15,416 nt of DNA from contig JANNOI010000048.1 in assembly GCA_031398975.1 (NCBI GenBank), positions 1 through 15,416 on the forward strand. The letters run 5' to 3'. A program made the position numbers and the translations under genes. The notes below the pieces were generated by a model that saw nothing but the letters and a program-made list of their open reading frames with translations, did no database searches and was not told where the DNA came from. Below, in pieces: positions 6,847-14,013 of the stretch (its first letter is position 1; each line of letters begins with the position of its first letter). Origin of the DNA: JAKFWI01 sp031398975. Lineage in GTDB: Bacteria > Pseudomonadota > Alphaproteobacteria > Caulobacterales > Aquidulcibacteraceae.

Positions 6847-8160
6847 TCAGATGATCGCCTGCATGTCCCCGCCCTGAGGGATGGCGCCGGCGAGGCTGTT
6901 GGCGGTGACCACCAGGTCGTAGGCGAACGGGCCCCCGTCGGTGCGACGCCATTGGCCGCCCACGAGCGGGGTTTTGGCGACGTTCTTGGCCGGCCCCGCG
7001 GACCAATCGAGCGGGCCGACCAGGGTGTCTTGTTTGGTCCGGGCGATGGCGTCGCGGATGCCCGTCTTGTCGCCGGGCCCTGCGCTCGCCTTGGCGGCGG
7101 CGATCGCCACCTCGAACAAGGCGTGGGCGAAGCCGATCGGCTGGGTCCATTGCTTCTTGGTGGCGGCCGTGTAAGCGCTGGCGACTTGGGCTGCGGTCTG
7201 GCCGGTCAGCGAGGACTTAAACGGATGGCTCGGCGTCCACCAGACTTCGGAGGAGAGGTTCTGCGCGGACGGGCCCAGCGCTTCCGCCGAAGTCGGGAAC
7301 AGCAGCGCCTTGCCGATGCTGGCGATCTTCGGGCGGTAATTCTGCTGCTGCGCCTGGGTCCAGAAGGTCGTCCAGTCCGGGGGCAGCACCACGCCGGTGA
7401 CGATCTCGGCCTGCACCTGCTTGAAGCGCCCGATCTGGGAGGAGAAATCGTCCGTCAGGTTCTGGTAGCGGCCGGGGTCGTTGAGGCGGAAACCCTTCTG
7501 GGCAAGCACCGGGGGAAAGCCGACTTTGGGATCGCCCCAGGCGTTGCCGTCCCCGTCGTTCGGGAACAGTCCGCCTACGGATTTGTTGGTCGGCAGCCGG
7601 CCCCACATGTCCGTGAACACCCCGATCACGTCTTCGAGGCCCCAGAAAAAGTGATAGGTCCACTGGAAACCCACATCGGGCTTGCCGCCGCGGCCGAGCA
7701 GCCAGGGCTGCCACGGCGCCACGGTGGACAGGCACGGCGTCTCGTTCAACTCGCACTGGTCGGACACGGGATTGGTCGTCTCGGGCGTGGACGACACGAG
7801 CATCAGATCGATATCGTTCTGCAGGATCAACTCGCCGGCGACTTCGGCCGCGCGGGAAGGGCTCGACTGGCTGTCGCGCACCAGGATCTCCACCGGCACG
7901 CTTTTGCCGGCGATCTGCACGCCCTGCTTCAGCACCTCGCGCACCTGGGCCACCACGAAATTGTCGGCCTCGCCGAACCCCGCGAGCGGGCCGGTCTGCG
8001 GGCTCACGAAACCCAGGCGCAGCGGCCTGCCGGCGCCGCCGGCGCCGCCCCCGCCCTGGCCGCACGACGCAGCGAACGCCCCGGCCCCGACCGCGGCCGC
8101 CCCGGCCAGCAGCGCGCGGCGGTTGAACCCCGCGGCCCCGCCCTCTCTGACTTTGGTCAT
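6847..8160 (-). CDS. ABC transporter substrate-binding lipoprotein (Peripla_BP_6 type)
   Basis: 437 residues. The N-terminus has a twin arginine (FNRRALLAG, residues 12-20), a hydrophobic alanine/glycine segment and a lipobox AASC with Cys33. A Gly-rich linker (GQGGGGAGGAG) then leads into the binding fold. This fits a Tat-exported, lipid-anchored periplasmic binding protein. The mature part starts LRLGFVSPQTGPLAGFGEADNF, the usual opening of LivJ/aromatic-type binding proteins. ATG 8160 is preferred over ATG 8175 because GGAGGGAG lies at ideal spacing before it and overlaps the upstream ATG. It is the first gene of the transporter block, 116 bp after the aldehyde dehydrogenase gene. The ligand is unknown; context suggests an aromatic precursor of hydroquinone or hydroxyquinol. 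Confidence 0.9.
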   Translation of the reverse strand: MTKVREGGAAGFNRRALLAGAAAVGAGAFAASCGQGGGGAGGAGRPLRLGFVSPQTGPLAGFGEADNFVVAQVREVLKQGVQIAGKSVPVEILVRDSQSSPSRAAEVAGELILQNDIDLMLVSSTPETTNPVSDQCELNETPCLSTVAPWQPWLLGRGGKPDVGFQWTYHFFWGLEDVIGVFTDMWGRLPTNKSVGGLFPNDGDGNAWGDPKVGFPPVLAQKGFRLNDPGRYQNLTDDFSSQIGRFKQVQAEIVTGVVLPPDWTTFWTQAQQQNYRPKIASIGKALLFPTSAEALGPSAQNLSSEVWWTPSHPFKSSLTGQTAAQVASAYTAATKKQWTQPIGFAHALFEVAIAAAKASAGPGDKTGIRDAIARTKQDTLVGPLDWSAGPAKNVAKTPLVGGQWRRTDGGPFAYDLVVTANSLAGAIPQGGDMQAII

Positions 8161-8276
8161 TGTCGCTCCCTCCATGCTTTCTTTTTTGTCGAGCGGATCA
8201 GCCCGGCCGCTCGCCGGCCCCCGCCCATCCTAGCCTGACCGTCGCCGGCGCGGCTTCACGGTCGGGAGTTCGTTTG

Positions 8277-9773
8277 TCATCGGCGGTAGAAGGGGGGCGT
8301 CTGCGCATCGACATTGATCCAGACCGACTTGGGCTCTGTGTATTCGCGCATCGCCTCAAAGCCCATTTCGCGTCCGTACCCGCTTTCGCCCACGCCGCCG
8401 AACGGCGAGCCGGGATGAACGCGCTTGTAGCTGTTAACCCAGACCATGCCGGCGCGCAGGCGATGCGCCACGCGATGGGCGCGCTGCAGGTCGCGGGTCC
8501 AGAGTCCCGATCCCAGCCCATAGGGCGTGCCGTTGGCGATGCGCAGCGCCTCTTCTTCGTCCTTGAAGGTCAATACGGTCAGGAACGGGCCGAACACCTC
8601 CTCGCGCGCGACGCGGTGTTCCGGCTTCGCGCGCACGATCGTCGGCTCGACGAAAAACCCTTGCGACAAAGCGGGCGTGGACGGCGCCGCCCCGCCCGTG
8701 ATCATCTCTCCGCCTTCGTCGGCCGCGACGCCCGCGAACGCCAGTACGCGCTGCTGGTGCACGCGCGAAGTCAGCGGGCCCATCTCCGTCTCGTCGTCCA
8801 GCGGATCCCCCAGCCGGATCGAGCGGGCGAGCGTGGTGAAGCTCTCCAGGAAGGCCTCGGCGATCGGCTCGTGCAGCATCAGGCGCGAGGCGGCGATGCA
8901 GGCCTGGCCCTGATTGTGGAAAATGCCGAACGCCGAGCCGGCGATCGCGGCGGGGATCAGCGCGTCGTCAAACACGATGTTTGGACCCTTGCCGCCCAAC
9001 TCCAGCTGCACCTTTTTCAGATTGCCGGCGGAGGCCTGCACGATCTTGCGCCCGACCGCGGTGGAGCCGGTAAACGAGACTTTGCCGATGCCCGGATGCT
9101 CGGCGATGGCCTGGCCTACCGGGTCGCCATAGCCGGTGACGAGGTTCACGACGCCCGCCGGAAAGCCCATCTCGAGCATCAATTCCCCGACCCGCAGCGT
9201 CGATAAGGGCGTGATCTCGGAGGGCTTCAGCACCACCGTATTGCCCGCCGCAAGCGCGGGGCCAAGCTTCCAACTCGTAAACATGAGCGGGAAGTTCCAC
9301 GGCACGATCTGGCCCACGACGCCGATCGGCTGGCGCTGGACATAATTCAGGAAGCCCGCATCGACGGGCACCACCGAGCCCTCGAGTTTGTCCGCCATGC
9401 CGCCGAAATAGCGGAAGCAGAGCACGGTGCGCGGCACGTCGAGGCTCAGGCAATCGCGGATCGGATGGCCGGTGTTCATGGCCTCGAGCCGGGCCAGGTG
9501 ATCGGCATCGGCCTCGATCCGATCGGCCAGCTTCAACAGCAACCTGCCGCGCTCGTGCGCAGCCAGGCCCGACCAGGCGGGGAAGGCCGCACGCGCCGCC
9601 GCCACCGCCCGGTCCACGTCCTCACGGCCCGCTTCCGCCACCCGCACGATCGGGGCCCCGGTGAACGGATTGAGCACGTCGATCTCGCGCCCGTCAGCCC
9701 CATCCACCCAGGCGCCGCCGATCAGCAGGCGGGTCTCAATCTTTTCGGGCGCGATCGGATCGTGTTTGGCCAT
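8277..9773 (-). CDS. NAD(P)-dependent aldehyde dehydrogenase, probable 4-hydroxymuconic semialdehyde dehydrogenase (HapE-type)
   Basis: 498 residues, standard for the ALDH superfamily. Catalytic residues are all present: Asn160 (PWNFP), Lys183 (VLKPSE, cofactor), Glu258 (LELGGKGPN), Cys292 (GQACIAASR) and the EEVFGPF motif near residue 390. Glu-to-Cys spacing of 34 is normal. By sequence alone it resembles betaine-aldehyde-type dehydrogenases. Its position between the hydroquinone dioxygenase genes and the intradiol enzyme makes 4-hydroxymuconic semialdehyde the most likely substrate, giving maleylacetate. The ATG at 9773 has GGAAG upstream and follows the porin stop by 13 bp. The frame continues open to 10067, but that part overlaps the porin gene and lacks ALDH sequence. 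Cytoplasmic, probably a homo-oligomer. Confidence 0.92.
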   Translation of the reverse strand: MAKHDPIAPEKIETRLLIGGAWVDGADGREIDVLNPFTGAPIVRVAEAGREDVDRAVAAARAAFPAWSGLAAHERGRLLLKLADRIEADADHLARLEAMNTGHPIRDCLSLDVPRTVLCFRYFGGMADKLEGSVVPVDAGFLNYVQRQPIGVVGQIVPWNFPLMFTSWKLGPALAAGNTVVLKPSEITPLSTLRVGELMLEMGFPAGVVNLVTGYGDPVGQAIAEHPGIGKVSFTGSTAVGRKIVQASAGNLKKVQLELGGKGPNIVFDDALIPAAIAGSAFGIFHNQGQACIAASRLMLHEPIAEAFLESFTTLARSIRLGDPLDDETEMGPLTSRVHQQRVLAFAGVAADEGGEMITGGAAPSTPALSQGFFVEPTIVRAKPEHRVAREEVFGPFLTVLTFKDEEEALRIANGTPYGLGSGLWTRDLQRAHRVAHRLRAGMVWVNSYKRVHPGSPFGGVGESGYGREMGFEAMREYTEPKSVWINVDAQTPPFYRR

Positions 9774-9786
9774 GTCCGCTTCCAAG

Positions 9787-11136
9787 TCAGAACGGGACGA
9801 ACACGTTGAAATAGGCCGCCGCCTGGTCGTCGGCCTGGCCCTCGTCGAAGATCGGCGCGGCGCCGTCATCGCCTTCGAACGTGTCGTAGCGCACTTCCCC
9901 GCGCAGGCGCAGGTGGGGATGGACCTGCCATTCGACATTGCCGGTGACGGCGGCGATCGAGCCCGGCGAGCCCGCCCACAGGACGTGTGCGCCTTCCTCG
10001 TCCTTGAACCATTCCGCGCGCGCCGCGACCGCGACCTTGGGGTTAAGCTGCTTGCGCAGGCTGACATTGGCCCCGTACCAGCTTGCGTCTTCGACGATGA
10101 ACATCGGGCCGGCCGCGACGTCCCCGCCTTCCTGCACGCCGTACGTCGTCTCCACGCCCAGCGACAGATCGTTGGCGAGCTGCTGGGTCAACACCAGGAA
10201 CGCGACGGTGCGGCGGAGCTCCTCGCCGGTGCTGCTGAGGGCGAAATAGGGCGATCCCCCGGTGGCCGCGCCGGGCCCGAAATCGTTCTCGCCGTTGCCG
10301 GTGATGATCTCGAAATCCACCCAGGTGCGAAAGTCGGGCGAGCGGTAGCGGAGACCGCCGATGAAATCGACATCGTCATTGGCGTCCTCCCAATTGTTCC
10401 AGCCGCGCACCAGCCCGTACTCGACCGAGAGCAGGCCGAACTCGGGCGAAGTTGGGAGCACGGTCTGGGCGAGGACGCCCACATGTTTGGCTGGGCCGTG
10501 CTGGAAGGCGTAGGTCTTGGTCGCGAACCAGTTCGGAGGATTGAACGGATAGCCGATGTCGCCGGCGAGCGAGGTCTGGAAACTGCCGACGAGGAAGCTT
10601 GTGCCCGCGAGCAACGGAGTTTGGATGTCGACGAAGGCCTGGGTGATGGCGAGCTTGTTGTCGTCATCCTCGTCGAAATCGTAATCGTCGAATCCGAGCG
10701 TGCGCAGGAATTGCACGTCCTCGCCATAGAGCGCGGTGACGTTGAAGCCGATGTCGAAGGTGTCGCGCTTGGGGCCCGGGAACGGGCCGATCCGGTTGGC
10801 TAGCGGGCCGGGGCCGAACACCTCGGGCGGGCAGCCGGTGGTGCGGCACAGCATGAGGCCGACTTGATTGAGATTAAGCCCGGCGTCCTGATTGAAGAAG
10901 CCCCCGGGGGAGAGGCTGTCGCTGTCATTGTCGCTGATCGCGGCGGTCCCTTCGGCCCAGCCGAGGATGGCGATGCCTTTGCGTTCGAGCGCCCCGTCCG
11001 TCAACGCGCGGGAGACCGCCCCAAGCGCTGACTTGGGCGCAGGCGCGGGCTCCGTCTGCGCAAACGCCGCGCCGGCGCTTCCCAACACGATGCAACAGCA
11101 CGCCGCCGTCGCCGTCGACAAAATCTGAACCTTCAT
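9787..11136 (-). CDS. outer-membrane porin, putative beta-barrel porin-2 (BBP2/OmpL-like)
   Basis: 449 residues. A Sec signal peptide covers about residues 1-26, ending AGAAFA before QTEP. The rest alternates short aromatic and polar strands typical of a beta-barrel (for example FDIGFNVTALYGED, VAFLVLTQQL, LRLRGEVRYDTFEG). It ends in YFNVFVPF with a terminal Phe, the outer-membrane insertion signal. NFGxxxVEY-like and GLRYRSPDFRTWVDFEI patterns fit the BBP2 family. A loop with an extremely acidic run, DDYDFDEDDD (about residues 150-159), may face the exterior or the pore. ATG 11136 has GGGAGGG at good spacing. Lying between the dioxygenase and dehydrogenase genes, it probably admits the aromatic substrate; specificity is inferred from context only. 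Confidence 0.87.
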   Translation of the reverse strand: MKVQILSTATAACCCIVLGSAGAAFAQTEPAPAPKSALGAVSRALTDGALERKGIAILGWAEGTAAISDNDSDSLSPGGFFNQDAGLNLNQVGLMLCRTTGCPPEVFGPGPLANRIGPFPGPKRDTFDIGFNVTALYGEDVQFLRTLGFDDYDFDEDDDNKLAITQAFVDIQTPLLAGTSFLVGSFQTSLAGDIGYPFNPPNWFATKTYAFQHGPAKHVGVLAQTVLPTSPEFGLLSVEYGLVRGWNNWEDANDDVDFIGGLRYRSPDFRTWVDFEIITGNGENDFGPGAATGGSPYFALSSTGEELRRTVAFLVLTQQLANDLSLGVETTYGVQEGGDVAAGPMFIVEDASWYGANVSLRKQLNPKVAVAARAEWFKDEEGAHVLWAGSPGSIAAVTGNVEWQVHPHLRLRGEVRYDTFEGDDGAAPIFDEGQADDQAAAYFNVFVPF

Positions 11137-11151
11137 GACGTATCCCTCCCG

Positions 11152-11170
11152 CCCAGCGTTTCGTGCTGGG
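11152..11170 (-). promoter_or_regulatory. hairpin in the hapD-porin intergenic gap
   Basis: CCCAGC (11152-11157) and GCTGGG (11165-11170) form a 6-bp stem with a 7-nt loop. The stem can extend by one G-U pair. It sits just before the porin Shine-Dalgarno in a 90-bp gap. No T-run follows, so it is not an ordinary terminator. It could be an mRNA processing or stability element, setting different levels for dioxygenase and porin. Function is inferred. Confidence 0.35.
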
Positions 11171-11226
11171 TCATCGCCTGCGCCAGATCGGCGCGACGTT
11201 GTTGTTGTGCGTTTGGCTGGGCCGGC

Positions 11227-12252
11227 TCAAAAGACCACCGGCACCACCGGGGCCTCGCCGCGCGCGATCAGTTCGGGGATGACGGGCGAGCCGTTTTCCC
11301 AGACCAGCAGCATCGCCCGCTTGGTGGAATAGCCCTTGTGGCGGATGTCGGCGGGCATGCAATAGATGTCGCCCGCGCGCCCCAGCACTTTCGCGCGCGG
11401 CCGCCCGGTCTCTTTATCCTTGATGTCCCAATAGATCTCGTCGGAAAGGGTCAAGAACCACTCCACCCGATCATTGCCATGATCGACCGGAAGGATGAAT
11501 TCTTCCGACGTCGGGCAGAACAGGCTGTCGCCAACCACCGAACAGACCGAAGGGTTCCAAGTCACGTCGGAGCGCGAGAGATAGGCGAACAAGTTGAACG
11601 CCGAGACTTCGCGCTCGAACCCGGGCTCGGCCTCCACGATCGGCGCGTCCTGAGGCACATCGGCGAACATGCGGTTGACGGGATAGCCGTTCTCGTCGGT
11701 GCGGAGTTCGACGTCCCCGGCGAGCCCCACCATGCGGCGCGCCGCCACGCGCGTGCGCTGCACCGCCTCGTGATTGTCGCCGTTTTTCACGCCCCATGCG
11801 GCGCCCGTCTCCATCGGCGCGGCGAACGGGTCGTAGCCTTCATTGGTCCAATCGCCGACCATGGCGGTGAACAGCGGCATCAGCACATCGGAGGGGAAGC
11901 GCTCCTCGAAGTCGCGGCCCGCACTGCGATAGGCTTCGTTGAAGCGTCCGGCGAACATCGTGACTTCGCCATAATGGTTGATCGTGCCGAACACGTCGTC
12001 GAAGTTCACCACGCCATAGAAGAACCCCCACGCGATGTCGCGCATGAGCGCGCGCAGGAACGCGTCGATCGGCATCGTGTGGGAGCCGCCGGGCCACGAA
12101 ATCGTGGCGAAATATTCGTTCCGCTTGAAGGCGAACGAGCCCGCCTGGAAGCTGCGATAGCCGGTCTGGTTGTCGATCTCGAGGCTGGCGGTGTGGCGCA
12201 CGAGGGCTGGTTTGCTTCCCGTCTGGTCGTAGGTGAGGTCCTGCATCGCCAT
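11227..12252 (-). CDS. hapD: hydroquinone 1,2-dioxygenase, large subunit (HapD/PnpD type)
   Basis: 341 residues (about 38 kDa), the size of HapD/PnpD. With the small subunit it should cleave hydroquinone between C1 and C2 to 4-hydroxymuconic semialdehyde using Fe(II) and O2. The ligand pattern H-G-N-x3-E is at His258, Asn260 and Glu264, with His305 47 residues after the first His. This reproduces the His256/Asn258/Glu262/His303 spacing I recall from the PnpCD structure. Counting from the second Met (ATG at 12246) gives identical numbers. ATG 12252 is chosen because AAGGAG lies 7 nt upstream. It follows hapC by 23 bp. No signal peptide; cytoplasmic. The protein is not related to the usual extradiol or intradiol families. 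Highly confident family call. Confidence 0.95.
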   Translation of the reverse strand: MAMQDLTYDQTGSKPALVRHTASLEIDNQTGYRSFQAGSFAFKRNEYFATISWPGGSHTMPIDAFLRALMRDIAWGFFYGVVNFDDVFGTINHYGEVTMFAGRFNEAYRSAGRDFEERFPSDVLMPLFTAMVGDWTNEGYDPFAAPMETGAAWGVKNGDNHEAVQRTRVAARRMVGLAGDVELRTDENGYPVNRMFADVPQDAPIVEAEPGFEREVSAFNLFAYLSRSDVTWNPSVCSVVGDSLFCPTSEEFILPVDHGNDRVEWFLTLSDEIYWDIKDKETGRPRAKVLGRAGDIYCMPADIRHKGYSTKRAMLLVWENGSPVIPELIARGEAPVVPVVF

Positions 12253-12275
12253 GGCTTTGCTCCTTCGGGTCGGGT

Positions 12276-12791
12276 TCAATGTTTGGGCTCGGCGCCCGTG
12301 AGGCAGATCTCGGCCCATTTCTGCACCGTCAGCGGGCCTTCGATGGTCTGGATCAACACGACGCCGGGCTGATCGGTGTAGAAGCGGTAAGCCGCGCCGC
12401 GGGGCAACAAGCCCATATGGCCGCGCTTCAGCACGAGACGGCCCATCTTGACGCCGTCGGGCGCTTCCGCGAGTTGGCGGCCGCCCTGACTTGCGGGGTC
12501 GATCACGGCGTCGGGCGCCGTGAGCTTGACAAGGTGCACCTCGATTTCGCCGTCCATGCAGAGGGCGAATTCATCGTGGGCGGCGGCGAACCAGGGCGAC
12601 AGACCCTCCGCGCGCACCGCCTCGATCACGTACTCGAAATTCTTTCCGACCGCGACGCGCTCATACGGCGCAGACCGCGACGCGACCTCGAACACGTTCG
12701 AGAAGACATAATTCTTCGGATCGTCGCCGATGACCTCAATGCCGCCCTTGGCGTAATCGCGTAGAGATCCAAAGCGCGTGATGTAATCCAA
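12276..12791 (-). CDS. hapC: hydroquinone 1,2-dioxygenase, small subunit (HapC/PnpC type)
   Basis: 171 residues (about 18-19 kDa), matching HapC/PnpC. Landmarks are an N-terminal MDYITRFGSLRDYAKGGIEV, the central FEYVIEAVRAEGLSPWFAAAHDEFALCMDGEIEVHLV and the cupin-like strands GRLVLKRGHMGLLPRGAAYRFY. It lacks the iron-ligand set seen in HapD and acts as the partner subunit of the alpha2beta2 enzyme. The start is TTG at 12791, supported by GGGAGG (12797-12802) five bases upstream and by the lack of any ATG/GTG start nearby that keeps the N-terminus. A rare TTG start on the first structural gene may limit its translation. It begins 54 bp after the AraC gene and is probably the first catabolic gene of the operon. 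Confidence 0.92.
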   Translation of the reverse strand: MDYITRFGSLRDYAKGGIEVIGDDPKNYVFSNVFEVASRSAPYERVAVGKNFEYVIEAVRAEGLSPWFAAAHDEFALCMDGEIEVHLVKLTAPDAVIDPASQGGRQLAEAPDGVKMGRLVLKRGHMGLLPRGAAYRFYTDQPGVVLIQTIEGPLTVQKWAEICLTGAEPKH

Positions 12792-12807
12792 CTCGACCTC
12801 CCGATCC

Positions 12808-12825
12808 GACCGGTTTGGTCCGGTT
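12808..12825 (-). promoter_or_regulatory. tandem direct repeat upstream of hapC, candidate regulator site
   Basis: On the minus strand the gap reads AACCGGACCA then AACCGGTCGG: two octamers AACCGG(A/T)C repeated at exactly 10 bp (plus-strand copies at 12808-12815 and 12818-12825). In-phase direct repeats fit binding by AraC-family proteins, and the araC-type gene is adjacent. A weak -10-like TATCCT lies at 12838-12843. This would put the repeats at or just after the transcription start, which is more like a repression or pausing site. Only the repeat itself is directly seen. Confidence 0.4.
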
Positions 12826-12845
12826 CTGACGAGATCTAGGATAGG

Positions 12846-13892
12846 CTAATCGGGGTCGCCGGGCCTGTATGTTCCGCGTGTTTGTTCTGCCGGAATCGAA
12901 TGCTGGCGGGCCTCGCGCCGGAACGCGGCCGGCGTCGAGCCCGTCAGCTTACGGAAGGCCCGCGTCAGGTGTTCCTGGTTGGCGAAGCCGCAGGCGTGGG
13001 CGATCTCGGCGACCGATTGCGTGGGCGCGACGAGCAGGCGCTTGGCGCGCTCCACGCGCAAGCGGATCAGGTATTGATGGGGCGCCACGCCCACGGTCTG
13101 GCGGAAGCGGCGCGCGAAATGGGTCGGCGTCAGCCCCGCGGCGGCCGCGAGATCGCGTAGCAGGATCGCCTGATCGAGGCGCGCTTCGGCGAAATCCAGC
13201 GTCTGGGTGAGTTGACGGCGGCTGAGTTCGCCCTGGCGGGGCGCGGCGCCCGGTTGCGCGCCGGTCCGGCGCAGCAGGTGCGCGACCAGCGCCCGGCCAA
13301 GATAATCGGCGTAGAGCGCCGCACTCGGGGAGGGATCGAGCTGGGTGGTGAGCGATTTCATCACCGTCTCAACCAATTCGTCCTTCTCGCCAAACAGCGG
13401 CGCAAGGCTTGGGCCCTTATGGCCCCGCCCCAGCATGTCCTCTGCCACCTCGCGGATCAGGTCGGCGCGGAGATAGACGTGGATCGTGTCCAGCGCCTGC
13501 TCCAGCGCGACGCCGAAATCCTCCTCGCCCGGCATCGAGAAGAGCCCGCCCGGTGGAATGAGGCGCCGGCTCGTGTCGCGGCCCAAAATGCGCCGGACAT
13601 GGACCGGGCCGCTCAGATGCAGGATCAGCATATGGTCGGGCCGCGCGTCGAAGACGTCCTCGTACACGCCCTCGCTTTGGAAGGAGACGAACAGGGAAGG
13701 CCAGCCCAGACCTTCGCTGCTGCCGCGGATCCGGTGTTCCGGTCGTAACAGGATACCGTGGGTATCGTTTACCGAGAACTCTCGAGGCACTGGTTTGCTC
13801 ACCCATCGTTGCCGCGATCGACTGGATTTGTCTTTTGCTTCGCGCCCGCTCCGGTCGCTGTGCGCCGAATGCTGGCGGCCAAGCTCAAGCAT
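12846..13892 (-). CDS. AraC-family transcriptional regulator of the hydroquinone operon
   Basis: Up to 348 residues. The C-terminal 100 residues hold two helix-turn-helix motifs of the AraC/XylS DNA-binding domain: LDQAILLRDLAAAAGLTPTHFARRFRQ and, later, QSVAEIAHACGFANQEHLTR then AFRKLTGSTPAAFRRE. The N-terminal part (about 40-200) has a beta-rich effector/dimerisation region (SLFVSFQSEGVYEDVFDARP, ILHLSGPVHVRR). The start is uncertain: ATG 13892 has GGGAAAGGG next to it, while GTG 13802 gives a 318-residue protein closer to family size. The extra 30 residues look non-conserved. Same strand and 54 bp before hapC, so it probably controls the operon and may be co-transcribed. The effector is likely the aromatic substrate or hydroquinone (inference). 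Confidence 0.9.
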   Translation of the reverse strand: MLELGRQHSAHSDRSGREAKDKSSRSRQRWVSKPVPREFSVNDTHGILLRPEHRIRGSSEGLGWPSLFVSFQSEGVYEDVFDARPDHMLILHLSGPVHVRRILGRDTSRRLIPPGGLFSMPGEEDFGVALEQALDTIHVYLRADLIREVAEDMLGRGHKGPSLAPLFGEKDELVETVMKSLTTQLDPSPSAALYADYLGRALVAHLLRRTGAQPGAAPRQGELSRRQLTQTLDFAEARLDQAILLRDLAAAAGLTPTHFARRFRQTVGVAPHQYLIRLRVERAKRLLVAPTQSVAEIAHACGFANQEHLTRAFRKLTGSTPAAFRREARQHSIPAEQTRGTYRPGDPD

Positions 13893-13943
13893 CCCTTTCC
13901 CGCAGCCGCGCGCGATGGCCGGATGCGTCCGATCGTCCGTTTC

Positions 13944-13969
13944 ATATATATAGGGCGGATTGGCCGCCC
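13944..13969 (-). promoter_or_regulatory. AT-rich box next to a GC hairpin, candidate promoter or weak terminator
   Basis: The plus strand shows ATATATATA at 13944-13952, then GGGCGG (13953-13958) and CCGCCC (13964-13969) with a 5-nt loop. Read on the minus strand, a GC hairpin is followed directly by TATATATAT. This lies between the hydroxylase stop (14014) and the AraC start. It could be a -10 element for the regulator (a TTGAGC lies 22 bp upstream, too far for a normal -35) or an imperfect terminator for the hydroxylase gene. Neither is proven. Confidence 0.3.
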
Positions 13970-14013
13970 GCGCCGCTCAAGAATGCACGCCCCCGATGGT
14001 CCGGACCCGGCGC

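Noticed and set aside
6844..8238. Plus-strand open frame of 464 codons opposite the binding-protein gene
   Set aside because: Antisense to a well-supported lipoprotein gene, low-complexity composition, no recognisable domain or ribosome binding site.
9774..10067. N-terminal extension of the aldehyde dehydrogenase frame
   Set aside because: It overlaps the porin gene, and the ALDH family match begins only after ATG 9773, which has its own ribosome binding site.
9661..10803. Plus-strand open frame of 380 codons opposite the porin and dehydrogenase genes
   Set aside because: Shadow of two strong minus-strand genes; no motif and compositional bias typical of antisense frames.
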